A stretch of DNA of 37,268 nucleotides, from positions 1 through 37,268 of IMG/VR virus record IMGVR_UViG_3300031857_000583. One strand, 5' to 3'. Positions within the stretch are counted from its first letter, which is position 1; each line of letters opens with the position of its first letter. The position numbers were made by a program, and so were the translations under genes. This document shows positions 17,301 through 25,739 of this stretch, piece after piece. Source of the stretch: a virus. Under the pieces are notes generated by a model. The model saw only the letters and a list, made by a program, of their open reading frames with translations, was not told the origin of the DNA and made no database searches.

Positions 17301-20300
17301 GATAAAAATTTTGATGTTCTAAAAAGTAAGTTTTTTGAAATAAAAGATTTTATTGGCAAAGAATTTTTAACTAAAGGAAACATTGAAAATATTCTTAAAA
17401 AATCAGGTGGAAGTGGTGTAACTGAATTTGAAAAAAACATAATCCAAGATGTATTAGATATGGATTTTGCAAATGAGAAAAACATAAACATTGAAGATTT
17501 AAGAAAAGCAGTTATTACAAGGTTTTTACCATTAGATATTGTTGAGTTACGAAGTAATGATTTTGAATTTACAGATTCAGGTATAGGTGAATTAGGTTTA
17601 GATGGAGAAAATATTACACTCGCATTTAACTCAACATTTGCACACAATTTACAAGGTGATGGTTACCACATTGAAGATAGGCACATAAAATCAAGTATAG
17701 GAAAAATGGGTGGTAAGTATGGAAATGGGATTTTTGGACATGTCAGGTTAGTAATAGTTGATAACGAAGATGGAACAAAAAGTGCTTACATAGTTGAAAT
17801 TCAATCCGACCCATTTCAAAAAGCAAGAAACAAAGAAACAGGTCAGTGGTATATCGGAACAAAAGCAGAATATACCGAAGCATTAAGAAATAAAGAAGAA
17901 GCAGAAGGAGAAATTGCTGCTTCCGAATCATACATAAAACAAATGAAATTGGACATTGCAGGTCTTGATGTCTTTTATGAAGGAGAAATTAAAAAAGTAA
18001 AAGATTTAATTGATAACTATATTCCAAGCAAATTAAATGAACTTACTGAAGAAGAAAGACAAGGTGAAAAAGGAAAAGAATTATATTTAACTTTAGAAAG
18101 AGCAAAAAAAGAATTACAAAGACAAGAAGAAAAAGTTCAAATTAAATATTCAGAAACAGAGATTGAAAGAGCAAACATTAGAATTGAAGAACAAAAGAAA
18201 AGAATAGAAAAATTAAATAAGGAAATTCCAAAACTTGAAAAAAAAGCAGAATCCAAAGAAGAAAAAGCATTTTTTGCATACAAAGATGATTGGTATAAAC
18301 GACTTATTAAAGAAACAATAAGACATTTGGCAGTTAATTATGATGTAAAAGATATAAGTTTTGCACAACCTGCTACAGCAGCAACTGTTGAAGGTCATTA
18401 CAATATTTACGATTTCCCACCTTACGAGAAAAATTTTAATAGAAATATAGAAGAAGTTGAAATTGGTGATGAACTTACTCTTGATTCAGATAGGAGAAAT
18501 AACTACACAGTTGTTAAAGTTGAAAATGAAGATAGTGATGGTAATGAATTGTATAAAAAAACCTTTTATGCAGTTAAAAATGACGATTTAATGAAACTAA
18601 CTTATGACGAAGCACGAAAAGAAATAGAAGATGAATTTTGGTATGAAGATTACGAACAACCTTATAAATATGAAATAGAACCCTTTTTTGATGTTCAGAC
18701 AGTTGATGATGTTGCAGATATTCTTGAAACAGAAAATATTGCAAACGATTACTACGATTATCTTCAATCAGAAAACAACGCTGCAAGAGTAAGAGCAGAA
18801 ATTAAAAGAAATAAAGAAGAAACTGATAATAAAATAAATAACCTAAATAAAAAAATTGATAGATATGAAAAAACTCTTAAACTACTAACTCCTGAAAATA
18901 TAAAAAAGTTTAATCTACATATAGACCTAATGAAGGGTGTTCCATACCCTTATGGTTTTACTTCAATAAAAGATGAAGAAAGAAAAAATTTTGTTGAACT
19001 TATAGCAAGTAACACAAGTGATGCTACAGGTTACGAAAGAGCATCTATAGATTCTGAACTTCAAAGGATGATATTTCAGGGGCAAACTTATGCTTCTTGG
19101 AAAGAAGATGCTGAACAAAAAGTTACTATCTATGATGTAAATGACATGGTAGATAAAATGAAAAATTTTATTACTGACCGATTAGAAAGCGAAAAAGAAG
19201 AAAGAAGTGATTTAGTAAGTGATTCAAAGCGATACGAACAAAGACAAGAAGATTTAGTAAAAATGTATTCTCAAAAATTTGAGAAAGGATTTTCAAAACA
19301 AAAACTTGATAAATTGCCAATTAAATTAAAAGAAAATTTAGAAAGCAGTGCTGATAGAAGCATGTTCAGAAATGCAGGAACTTTAAGATTAGATTACAAA
19401 TTAAGAGAGTTTCTAAAAGAAGTTGTTGCAAAAAACAAAGGCACAGACAAATTTGATTTAGACAAATTCAAAGAAAAATATTTAGAAAAACAAGATTTAG
19501 ATATTGAATATGAGTTAATGAACAAATATGGGGACAGGAGTGTATTTTATGACCCTAATGCCAATATGTTTTACATAAACGAAGGTGATTCAAATGACAT
19601 GGAAGAATTAGCACAACCTGATTACTACCCAATGATGAGAGATGGGAAAACCCCAAACATAAAAGGAATTAAAAACAGAGATGAAGAAGAAGGCACAAGA
19701 TTAGCAGGAGTAACAATATTTTACGACACAAAAATTAGAAATTTCTTAAAATCTTTAAGAAAAGGAAATTTAGAAGAATCTATAGATGGAGATTTTTATT
19801 ATTGGACAACCCAAGTTACTGAAGAAGATAAACAAAAATTTTATGCTTACAGGTTAAGAGATGACATGGAAAAACTTGGTTATTCCATTACTCCACAACA
19901 AGAAAAAGAAATTATTAAATTATCAAAGATGATTTTCGGTGATGCAAATGTTCAATTTGTGCAACAAATTATTGCTAATAACAAAGCACTTGGTTTTCAT
20001 TACAAAGACATGATTACTATTTTAAGTGGTCAAGCAAGTCCTACCGACACCTTTTTACATGAAGCAGTTCATAGATACATAGATGTGTTTATGACAACTA
20101 ACGAAAAAATAGATTTATTTATGGAAGCATCTGAAAGGTATAAATCTACTGATTTTGCATACATAGAAGAAATGGTTGCAGAAGATTTTATAAGATACGC
20201 AAACGCAAGAATTGCAAAAAGAAGGTCTTTTGTTGGTAGATTAAAAGAATTTTTTGAAAAGTTATTTAATAGAACTCAAAGTTATATTGATAATAAAGAT

Positions 20301-21077
20301 GCAGTTGATAAGTTGTTTAACGATATTATTAGTGGTAAAGCAAAAAAAATAAAAGCAGAAAGAGAACAAGCAAAGAAAAAAACCACAAAACTTGGTCAGA
20401 AGAAAGCAGCACAAGCACCACCGGAGAAAAAGAAACTTGGTGCTAAAAAGATGCCAAAAGTAGAAGCACCTGCTGAAACAGTTGGTGGTGGTAGGGTCAA
20501 AAAATCAAGATTCATGGAAAGATTAAACGAACAACTGCTAGGAACTAATCCGGAAGCATTTGGATTTAACGAAGCAGATGGAACATATAACCAAGCAAAC
20601 CTTGATAGAGAGTCAGAAAAGGCAATCAACTTTATAGAAGCAGACCCTATGAGAGCATTAAACATTGCACTTGGTAATGAATCAGCACCTGCCGGATACC
20701 TTGAAAACACTATTGAAGTAGCAGTAGCATTAAGACTTAAACAACTTGGTAATTTAGATTTATACAAGCAGGTCTTGGTTAGAAACTCCCTAAAGAACAC
20801 AAGAAGGGGTCAAGAGATTGCATCTTTAAGGGGTCAATTTAACGATAACAGTGCAGAAAACTATATTAAAAGAGCATTAGATGCAAGACTTAACAGATTA
20901 GGCGATAAATTTGCCGGTGGATTAGGCGAAAGAGCAATAATGTTAGGACTTAAAAAGTCAAATAAAAAAGAAGTATTTGAAAGAATACAAAAAGAGAAAG
21001 TAGAATTAAAGAAGGTTATCAAAGATGCCAAAAAAATTAAATCGGCACAAGACATCATTGATAGTTTAAGGTGTTAA
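14301..21077 (+). CDS. Giant polyvalent internal virion protein with zincin protease motif
   Basis: 2258 residues, the largest gene. Order: charged helices (1-290); a hydrophobic stretch (about 300-345, VAVTTVFFIDGIATSAIAT) and a GEEEFGEPF segment near 515 that may act at membranes; a Pro/Thr-rich linker (about 575-675); an SH3-like strand set (about 750-790, VGKPVTYEGKPATVV); a Lys-rich stretch; a FGHVRLVIVD...YIVEIQSD module (EIQSD at 1166-1170); long coiled coils; WYKRLIKETIRHLA and LAGVTIFYDTKIRNFLKSL blocks; and a zinc-metallopeptidase motif HEAVH at 1920-1924 with E1961 as possible third ligand. The EIQSD and FYD blocks recur in phage polyvalent proteins, giant polypeptides injected with the DNA. 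Expected to be ejected into the host; the cleavage target is unknown. Confidence 0.7.
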   Translation: MTEWDKLVSNQPQPTTTPKPTGVPSNQPTQNQGEFDKFFEGTGIEPIKKISPKMTPEQFGAAVGQSAAANVPQKGFLESAGDWLGSAYKGVTSALFGEEQNQLQVKQEEIEPIKKEAERLKISIQTNKKNLDQEKVDWYNTQIDKFNDKEKQFIKDMRVDNVDNLESKLLNEVSKRETSYSELGGVSRSKFYQELEAKRKDFKNRKEILDISENKIKEVTGEKQANKGFLGQITNWENWKQELAVLNPLSVLDGLTETEEQKKVNDILQRIAKNEPVTQAERELADSFLADELNQLVDRGIGTQIANGVAVTTVFFIDGIATSAIATPIGAAGKKLIQGTKLYGRASKFVKGVKIVGDGINIALKVEKKIPDRLKKEVVKETAQNFVKLNLTGQLGLGSYARLDRATADYMSPSIDYENWLKSEGKDGDILNYVKGGDNEIDAAKKARLVQFVESSSESVGFIVDEPLKFMQKAFVGKWLAKRGINPNDTDAVQKALKTVGINSIIAEIGEEEFGEPFTAWIEGRTYNAPFLTPEGNERLLVSGLSIAAFKGLANIPSASKRILLDPKEKKVVANVNIPSTPPTKQDLQATASAPVVTPSKAITGLAEDVSPQVRQAFAPTTTTTEGFVQAPPIQPMVTPEQPVTTPQVTPTTTPETKPTVTPTPTETPAKKTIKQVKKETKPATKELQRLNTVKQAAIDLANKQQVGETQKQQTIKGIGMEYSAIQRGLEGKPTSKEFSNEQKRLNSMYVGKPVTYEGKPATVVANPFGNVKIKTQDGRTITVERAKVQAKEATQQEVLDSIKQNAVKNLEGKEQIYQERKQVKEEAPKKKLGEKKVEKKAEVKPTKKIAEKKEITKKPKTKKEKSEERVKLTKESILKYLKEKGRVKYREQNASDFFPADNYRFDRIVKNTKAKQTLKDRYTDLVEIASNLPNDAQISRILLRLDALIISINDGISESQAITRADKIITTYGKYKYKKLYKYLKGRDAKFRTGLTEFPDKNFDVLKSKFFEIKDFIGKEFLTKGNIENILKKSGGSGVTEFEKNIIQDVLDMDFANEKNINIEDLRKAVITRFLPLDIVELRSNDFEFTDSGIGELGLDGENITLAFNSTFAHNLQGDGYHIEDRHIKSSIGKMGGKYGNGIFGHVRLVIVDNEDGTKSAYIVEIQSDPFQKARNKETGQWYIGTKAEYTEALRNKEEAEGEIAASESYIKQMKLDIAGLDVFYEGEIKKVKDLIDNYIPSKLNELTEEERQGEKGKELYLTLERAKKELQRQEEKVQIKYSETEIERANIRIEEQKKRIEKLNKEIPKLEKKAESKEEKAFFAYKDDWYKRLIKETIRHLAVNYDVKDISFAQPATAATVEGHYNIYDFPPYEKNFNRNIEEVEIGDELTLDSDRRNNYTVVKVENEDSDGNELYKKTFYAVKNDDLMKLTYDEARKEIEDEFWYEDYEQPYKYEIEPFFDVQTVDDVADILETENIANDYYDYLQSENNAARVRAEIKRNKEETDNKINNLNKKIDRYEKTLKLLTPENIKKFNLHIDLMKGVPYPYGFTSIKDEERKNFVELIASNTSDATGYERASIDSELQRMIFQGQTYASWKEDAEQKVTIYDVNDMVDKMKNFITDRLESEKEERSDLVSDSKRYEQRQEDLVKMYSQKFEKGFSKQKLDKLPIKLKENLESSADRSMFRNAGTLRLDYKLREFLKEVVAKNKGTDKFDLDKFKEKYLEKQDLDIEYELMNKYGDRSVFYDPNANMFYINEGDSNDMEELAQPDYYPMMRDGKTPNIKGIKNRDEEEGTRLAGVTIFYDTKIRNFLKSLRKGNLEESIDGDFYYWTTQVTEEDKQKFYAYRLRDDMEKLGYSITPQQEKEIIKLSKMIFGDANVQFVQQIIANNKALGFHYKDMITILSGQASPTDTFLHEAVHRYIDVFMTTNEKIDLFMEASERYKSTDFAYIEEMVAEDFIRYANARIAKRRSFVGRLKEFFEKLFNRTQSYIDNKDAVDKLFNDIISGKAKKIKAEREQAKKKTTKLGQKKAAQAPPEKKKLGAKKMPKVEAPAETVGGGRVKKSRFMERLNEQLLGTNPEAFGFNEADGTYNQANLDRESEKAINFIEADPMRALNIALGNESAPAGYLENTIEVAVALRLKQLGNLDLYKQVLVRNSLKNTRRGQEIASLRGQFNDNSAENYIKRALDARLNRLGDKFAGGLGERAIMLGLKKSNKKEVFERIQKEKVELKKVIKDAKKIKSAQDIIDSLRC

Positions 21078-21079
21078 TT

Positions 21080-23335
21080 ATGGCAGCATTTTGTTTAACT
21101 AAAGACATAGCAGACAAGTTAAAAGCAGCAGCAATCAAAGGCGATATAAATATTGCTGAAATGTATGAGATGACTTCAAGTCAGAGAAGGGCATTGTTTG
21201 GTAAATATGTTGATTCCGATACAGCAAGACAAGTAAATGCCGGATTTGAATCAGCAATGATTTCAACCCAAGCAGATGCACTATCTAAATGGGCAGAGAG
21301 AACCTTCAAAGGTAAAGCAAATGAATCAAAGAGAAAAGATGTTGCAGCAAAAGTTAAATCTTTAGAGAAAACCGGAGTTCTTACCCCACAAGGTGAAGAT
21401 GCTTTTTTGGATGACCTTGCAGCAACAAAGTTAGGTGCAACCGTTACTGCTGAAGAAGTAAGTAAGATTGTAGAACTTGCTAACAAAATGGAAGCATCTG
21501 CAGACCAAAGAAACGAATTAGGACTCCCAACCCTTGAATACTTTAAGGCAAAAAGAGAAATGGAAGATTACCTTGCCGGAATTGAACCATCTTCAAATCT
21601 TAAAGTTCTATCTTCTACAATCGGTAGGGGAACAATGCTTCTTAACTTCAAATCAACCCTATTAAATATTGAATCCAACACCATCCAAGCATTTCTACAA
21701 GCAGCAGAAAGAAGATTTGAAACAAGAAGAATCGGTGGAGTTAATAACCAAATTGGCAAACAATACAGAGATTATGTTCTTAAAGTTTGGAACGAAACCG
21801 GATTTGATGTTTCAAGACTACGAACTTTAGACGACGAAGGTAAAGTTTTAGGAGAAGAAAAGGTTACATCACAAGGTAAAGGTGCAATAAGAGCATTAGG
21901 TAGATTCTACGAAGATATAGTTTTTAAGAAAATGATGGGAACACCGGATGTTATCTTCTCATCCCTTGCATTTGCTGATTCGGCAAACTTAACATCAACT
22001 ATGTTAGCAAGAGCAGAAGGTCTTACCGGTGAAAAGTTAGTTACAAGAGCAGGTGAAATATTTAGAGATGCTACAAGAATAGACCCACAAACCCCACAAG
22101 GTAAGAAGGTTAGAGAACAAGCAATCGCTGATGCTGAAGTTGCTACCTACACTAATAAATCAGCATATTCCGACCTTGCATTAGGTATTAGAACAGCATT
22201 AAATGCCGTTCAACCTGACCTACGATTAGGCGACCAACTATTACCGTTTGTTAAAACCCCTGCCAATGTTGTAGCAATGGGTATTGAATCATCCGGTATT
22301 TTGTTACCGTTTCAGTTGTCCATTGATACCGTTAAATTTGTTAATGACATCAGAAAAGGTGATTCTATATCTGATGCAAGACTCAATAACTTCAAAGGTT
22401 ATATGAGAAAGTTCGTCAGAGCAGGTTTTGGTATGTCCCTTGCTTACATACTTGCTGAAGCATTTGAACCTGAAGATTTTATTGGAGAATATCCAACCAC
22501 TACAAAGGAACAAGAATTATTAAGACTGCAAAAAGCATCCCCAAATTCAGTTAGGATTGGGGATAAGTGGATAAGTTTAGATTACTTCGGAGTTTTAGGA
22601 ACTCCATTTATAGGTATGATGTATGCCAAGAAATACGGAGAAGGACAAGCAGACCAAATTATTTATAACTATTATTTAGGTTCAGGCAGACAAGTTCTTA
22701 AAATCCCTTCACTTGATGTTGTTGGTTCATTAAAAGACATAATAGAAAAACAAAGATTTGGAGAAGCAGAAACAGTTACAGAAGGACTACAAAAGGCAGC
22801 ACAGGACTTTTTAACAGCAAGAACAATACCTTCAATTATTTATGATGTAGCAAAAGCAACTGACCAATACGAAAGAGAAGTAAAACCTAATGACCCTTAT
22901 CAATCCTTCCAATCAAGATTGCCATTTTTAAGACAGCAGTTACCACCTAAAATCAATGTTTTAGGAGAAACAGTTGAAACTGAATCAGCACTATCCCAAC
23001 TATTATTTGGTTCAAGAGTCAAATCAGTTAATACCAATCCGGTAGTTGAAGAATATACAAGACTTGCCGGAACAGGTAATTTACCTGCCATTTCAGATTA
23101 CGAGAGAACCAACGAGAGATACAAACAATTAAAAGAACAAGTTGGAGAAGCAAAGTTTCAAGAAGTTAAAAGATTTTTTGGAACTAACATGAACATTAGA
23201 ACTTCTAAACTAATAGCATCTGCAAGATATAAGAGATTGTCAGATGAAGATAAAGCAAAGGAAATCAACAAAATTAAACAAGACCTTCTTGAAGAAACTT
23301 TAAGAAAATTCAGATATAAAAAACCTAAAAAGTAA
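21080..23335 (+). CDS. Internal virion / ejection protein, polyvalent-protein C-terminal type
   Basis: 751 residues from ATG 21080, chosen because AAGGTG precedes it; GTG 21071 is also open but overlaps that site. Mostly helical. An N-terminal zone (to about 165) is rich in Lys and Ala, a middle zone has LLNFKSTLLNIESNTIQAFL, and around residue 390 is LLPFVKTPANVV, a PF-(K/R)-TP-x-N block that recurs near the C-terminus of phage polyvalent proteins. Hydrophobic helices follow (GFGMSLAYILAEAF). It looks like the continuation of the giant protein's architecture in a separate gene, suggesting that the two act together during ejection. Confidence 0.6.
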   Translation: MAAFCLTKDIADKLKAAAIKGDINIAEMYEMTSSQRRALFGKYVDSDTARQVNAGFESAMISTQADALSKWAERTFKGKANESKRKDVAAKVKSLEKTGVLTPQGEDAFLDDLAATKLGATVTAEEVSKIVELANKMEASADQRNELGLPTLEYFKAKREMEDYLAGIEPSSNLKVLSSTIGRGTMLLNFKSTLLNIESNTIQAFLQAAERRFETRRIGGVNNQIGKQYRDYVLKVWNETGFDVSRLRTLDDEGKVLGEEKVTSQGKGAIRALGRFYEDIVFKKMMGTPDVIFSSLAFADSANLTSTMLARAEGLTGEKLVTRAGEIFRDATRIDPQTPQGKKVREQAIADAEVATYTNKSAYSDLALGIRTALNAVQPDLRLGDQLLPFVKTPANVVAMGIESSGILLPFQLSIDTVKFVNDIRKGDSISDARLNNFKGYMRKFVRAGFGMSLAYILAEAFEPEDFIGEYPTTTKEQELLRLQKASPNSVRIGDKWISLDYFGVLGTPFIGMMYAKKYGEGQADQIIYNYYLGSGRQVLKIPSLDVVGSLKDIIEKQRFGEAETVTEGLQKAAQDFLTARTIPSIIYDVAKATDQYEREVKPNDPYQSFQSRLPFLRQQLPPKINVLGETVETESALSQLLFGSRVKSVNTNPVVEEYTRLAGTGNLPAISDYERTNERYKQLKEQVGEAKFQEVKRFFGTNMNIRTSKLIASARYKRLSDEDKAKEINKIKQDLLEETLRKFRYKKPKK

Positions 23336-23338
23336 TCC

Positions 23339-23379
23339 TTGACCACACTAAACTTACTGATATAATATGAGTATGAGTA
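23339..23379 (+). promoter_or_regulatory. Promoter P4 with TACTNAT-N11-ATNAGTA operator
   Basis: TTGACC (23339-23344), 16 bases, perfect TATAAT (23361-23366). Operator arms TACTGAT (23355-23361) and ATGAGTA (23373-23379) are separated by 11 bases and overlap the -10 box, transcription start and start codon. The same palindrome with the same spacing occurs at 25461, 27222 and 27752. A bound regulator would block polymerase directly. Confidence 0.7.
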
Positions 23380-23546
23380 ATAATGAATTTAACATACCAA
23401 CAGCAAAGTGCAAAAGATGCACTCATGAGTGGATGCCAAGAAGGAAGGTTGTAACTATTTGCCCAAAGTGTAAATCACCTTATTGGAATCAAGATAAAAA
23501 GTTAATAAAAAAAGAGAAGTTCGTTAGTTCGGTTCTACAAAAGTAA
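23373..23546 (+). CDS. Small zinc-ribbon protein, candidate regulator
   Basis: 57 residues from ATG 23373 (59 if the ATG at 23367 is used). Four cysteines in two pairs, C13-x2-C16 and C30-P-K-C33, with THEWMPRRK between them and a Lys-rich tail. This is a compact zinc ribbon like those in DNA- or RNA-binding proteins. ATG 23373 is seven bases past the -10 box, matching the other leaderless starts, so the upstream ATG is probably within the promoter. It is the first gene of the early/middle region and its start codon lies inside the shared operator, so it could be the regulator of that operator and repress itself. That is inference. Confidence 0.65.
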   Translation: MSNNEFNIPTAKCKRCTHEWMPRRKVVTICPKCKSPYWNQDKKLIKKEKFVSSVLQK

Positions 23547-23578
23547 AAAGTATTAAATTGCATTAGAAAGGTAATCCT

Positions 23579-24301
23579 ATGCAAAAATTGTATAAAAAAC
23601 TTGCATTGGTGCAGCAAGAATTAAAAGCACCTAAATCACAGTTTAATAAGTTTGGTAACTATAACTATAGAAACCAAGAAGATATTTTAGAAGCAGTAAA
23701 ACCATTACTTGCTAAAAACAATCTAACTTTAATTATTTCAGACGAAATCGCAATGTTTGGTTATAACAGCACCGGTAGATGGTATGTCAAAGCAACTGCT
23801 ACTTTAATTGATTCCGAATCCGGAGAACAGATTTCAAATACAGCATTAGCAAGAGAAGAAGAAATTAAAAGGGGTATGGATGGTAGTCAAATCACCGGTG
23901 CTGCATCTTCTTATGCAAGAAAATATGCCCTTAACGGTTTATTCCTAATAGATGACACCAAAGATTCAGATTATACAAACGGTATTGACCCAACTCTCTC
24001 GTCAAAACCTACACCTGCAGTTAAACCTACAGTTGTTGCAACTCCTAAAGTAGAAGTTGAGCAACCAAAACCTGCAGTAACTACAGGAAATAATGTTCCT
24101 AACCCTGCTTTTAAGTGTAGTAAATGTAGCAAAGCAATTACAACTGCTGAAAAAGTCTATTCCAAGTTGCAATACGGTCAAGAATTATGCAGAGATTGTC
24201 AAAAAACTTCAACAAAGATAGAAAAGAAAAAAATAGAAACACCAAAGACTGAAGAAAATGAAGTTTGGGATTCAATTTTGCAAGAAGGAGAGTGGCACTA
24301 A
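23579..24301 (+). CDS. erf: ERF-family single-strand DNA annealing recombinase
   Basis: 240 residues. The N-terminal 125 residues match the ERF family: KLALVQQELKAPKSQFNKFG, NYNYRNQEDILEAVKPLL, and the signature GSQITGAASSYARKYALNG (about 101-120) followed by FLIDDTKDSD. ERF proteins anneal complementary DNA strands, often to circularise phage genomes. The C-terminal third adds a Pro/Lys linker and a zinc ribbon with C180-x2-C183 and C204-x2-C207, less usual for ERF and likely an extra DNA-binding unit. Ribosome site AAAGGTAATCCT precedes ATG 23579. The next gene overlaps it (TAATG). Confidence 0.85.
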   Translation: MQKLYKKLALVQQELKAPKSQFNKFGNYNYRNQEDILEAVKPLLAKNNLTLIISDEIAMFGYNSTGRWYVKATATLIDSESGEQISNTALAREEEIKRGMDGSQITGAASSYARKYALNGLFLIDDTKDSDYTNGIDPTLSSKPTPAVKPTVVATPKVEVEQPKPAVTTGNNVPNPAFKCSKCSKAITTAEKVYSKLQYGQELCRDCQKTSTKIEKKKIETPKTEENEVWDSILQEGEWH

Positions 24302-24549
24302 TGTTTAACGAAGAAAACTTACACTCACTATTCAGAGATACTTCAAGATGGGGTATGGCAGTAGCACAAGGAACTAACTGCGTATGGGTTATTAGAAGGC
24401 ATAATTGGGATGATGATGATAATTCTGATTTCAGATTTACTATTGACCAAGATATTCACACACTTTACGAACGAGTATTCCCAAAGGTAACTGCCAAACA
24501 AGACCTTATAGAGTTTCTAAAGGTAGTTAATTTATGGGAGAACAAATAA
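24301..24549 (+). CDS. Hypothetical small protein
   Basis: 82 residues, not recognised. Contains RWGMAVAQGTNCVWVIRRHNW followed by four consecutive Asp. ATG 24301 shares its first base with the ERF stop codon and has GGAGAG ten bases upstream, so it is probably translated together with ERF; a TTG at 24265 lies inside ERF and is unlikely. Possible recombination accessory by position. Confidence 0.6.
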   Translation: MFNEENLHSLFRDTSRWGMAVAQGTNCVWVIRRHNWDDDDNSDFRFTIDQDIHTLYERVFPKVTAKQDLIEFLKVVNLWENK

Positions 24550-24980
24550 TGAATCAGAACATACAAGATGTCAGACAAAGACTTCTTAACATTGCGATTA
24601 GAGTAAATTACGACCGAGTATTAAACGAAGATTATGAACCTAATCCGGAATATCCAAACCTAACAGTTCATAAGGGGTTTATATTAGACATCTATATTCC
24701 AACAGTTCTTGTAGGGTCTTACAGAAGGTTAAATCTAAAAAAATCAGATGAAAAACCACTTAAAGAATTTCAAAGATTGCAAGTTGAAATTAGATACCTA
24801 AATGAAAACAGTAAATACATTGTTAAAACAGGTAAGTTTCACATGCATCACGATTGGAAGAACGAAATGACACAAGCAGAATTTGAAATGTGGTTATACA
24901 AAGTAGAACAACTTGTTAAGAATCACACAAACACTGACCCAAAGTATTTTTCTCAAATAGAAAGGGGTATTAAATTTTAG
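24549..24980 (+). CDS. Hypothetical protein
   Basis: 143 residues, not recognised. Mixed alpha/beta: QDVRQRLLNIAIRVN, then strands (YPNLTVHKGFILDIYIP), a KFHMHHDWKNEM segment and a helical end. ATG 24549 overlaps the previous stop (TAATG) with GGGAG upstream; an in-frame ATG at 24534 is the alternative. Part of the ERF transcription unit. Confidence 0.6.
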   Translation: MNQNIQDVRQRLLNIAIRVNYDRVLNEDYEPNPEYPNLTVHKGFILDIYIPTVLVGSYRRLNLKKSDEKPLKEFQRLQVEIRYLNENSKYIVKTGKFHMHHDWKNEMTQAEFEMWLYKVEQLVKNHTNTDPKYFSQIERGIKF

Positions 24981-24981
24981 T

Positions 24982-25290
24982 ATGAAAAACAACACAGTTA
25001 ATATCATGATAAGAAACAAAGACGAATCAGTAGAGCAAATAAAATTAAAAGAAAAGGTAGTTCTATCTTGTTGTCTTGCATCTCTTATTGCAATGGAACA
25101 CGAAATTGAATCTAAAGGTCATAGTGTTAAAGAAGAAGAAGATATAAAAGAAATGCTAACAATGAAAGAAATGCTGAAAGAAGTTTCGGCATACACTTGG
25201 CAAAGAATAGAATTACTTGATGAATTAAGTGTATTTCCACTAAATTACAACGATTTAACTAACCCTAAAGAAAATGAATCAAACTCTTAA
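24982..25290 (+). CDS. Hypothetical helical protein
   Basis: 102 residues, not recognised. A short beta start (NTVNIMIRNKDES) then long charged helices (KEEEDIKEMLTMKEMLKEVS). One base separates it from the preceding gene, and its end overlaps the membrane protein at 25274, so it belongs to the same operon. The GGGG purine run about 15 bases upstream is a weak ribosome site. Confidence 0.55.
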   Translation: MKNNTVNIMIRNKDESVEQIKLKEKVVLSCCLASLIAMEHEIESKGHSVKEEEDIKEMLTMKEMLKEVSAYTWQRIELLDELSVFPLNYNDLTNPKENESNS

Positions 25291-25438
25291 AACTACCTTG
25301 TTATACATCCTAGAAGCAATCCTAATCGGTTTTTTAATCGTTTATGGATTGTTTCTCCTGCAGGTTATGATTGATGCCGTAGATGGCAAATCTTACGAGT
25401 GTAGCAACAGTGGGTTCTATGAAGATTCTGATTGCTAA
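25274..25438 (+). CDS. Small single-pass membrane protein
   Basis: 54 residues. A short polar N-terminus, one strong transmembrane helix (residues about 9-33: LLYILEAILIGFLIVYGLFL and on), and an acidic C-terminal tail with two cysteines (YECSNSGF, SDC at the end). It overlaps the previous gene by 17 bases. Ribosome site AAAG at 25267-25270. Small one-helix proteins in phages can be holins, antiholins or superinfection-exclusion factors; the sequence does not decide. The two tail cysteines might form a disulphide if the tail is outside the cytoplasm. Confidence 0.6.
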   Translation: MNQTLKTTLLYILEAILIGFLIVYGLFLLQVMIDAVDGKSYECSNSGFYEDSDC

Positions 25439-25446
25439 CTTGTCTA

Positions 25447-25485
25447 TTGACATACAAACTTACTTATGATAATATACAATAAGTA
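25447..25485 (+). promoter_or_regulatory. Promoter P5 with TACTNAT-N11-ATNAGTA operator
   Basis: Perfect TTGACA (25447-25452), 17 bases, TAATAT (25470-25475). Operator arms TACTTAT (25461-25467) and ATAAGTA (25479-25485), 11 bases apart, are centred on the -10 box. A 20-base stretch (25457-25476) is identical to promoter P6 at 27218-27237. A leader with AGGAAGG precedes ATG 25509. Confidence 0.75.
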
Positions 25486-25508
25486 ATTAGTTAGGAAGGT
25501 AATCTCCT

Positions 25509-25739
25509 ATGCAACCAAAAGCACATAATGCAGAATCTTTAAGATTCACTGCTGATGTTCTAAATGACTTGCTTGGTCATATTAACTTCATCCAAGAAAC
25601 ATCAATCAAAAATGAAATTGATGCTTCCCAAATTGAAGTTCAAGCAAAAGTAATTAGTTCGTTTGAAACAGTAATCAAACTTGTTAAAACACAAGCAGAC
25701 TTACTTGAAACTACATTAAAGGAATCAAATGAAAACTAA
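25509..25739 (+). CDS. Hypothetical helical protein
   Basis: 76 residues, predicted fully helical (LRFTADVLNDLLGHINFIQ, QVEVQAKVIS-type heptads). Not recognised. First gene after promoter P5, ribosome site GGAAGGTAATCTCCT. Overlaps the next gene by 11 bases. Confidence 0.6.
   Translation: MQPKAHNAESLRFTADVLNDLLGHINFIQETSIKNEIDASQIEVQAKVISSFETVIKLVKTQADLLETTLKESNEN

Noticed and set aside
24970-24981. Leaderless start for the gene at 24982
   Set aside because: TTAAAT lies at the right distance, but no -35 box is found and the gene is one base after its neighbour's stop.
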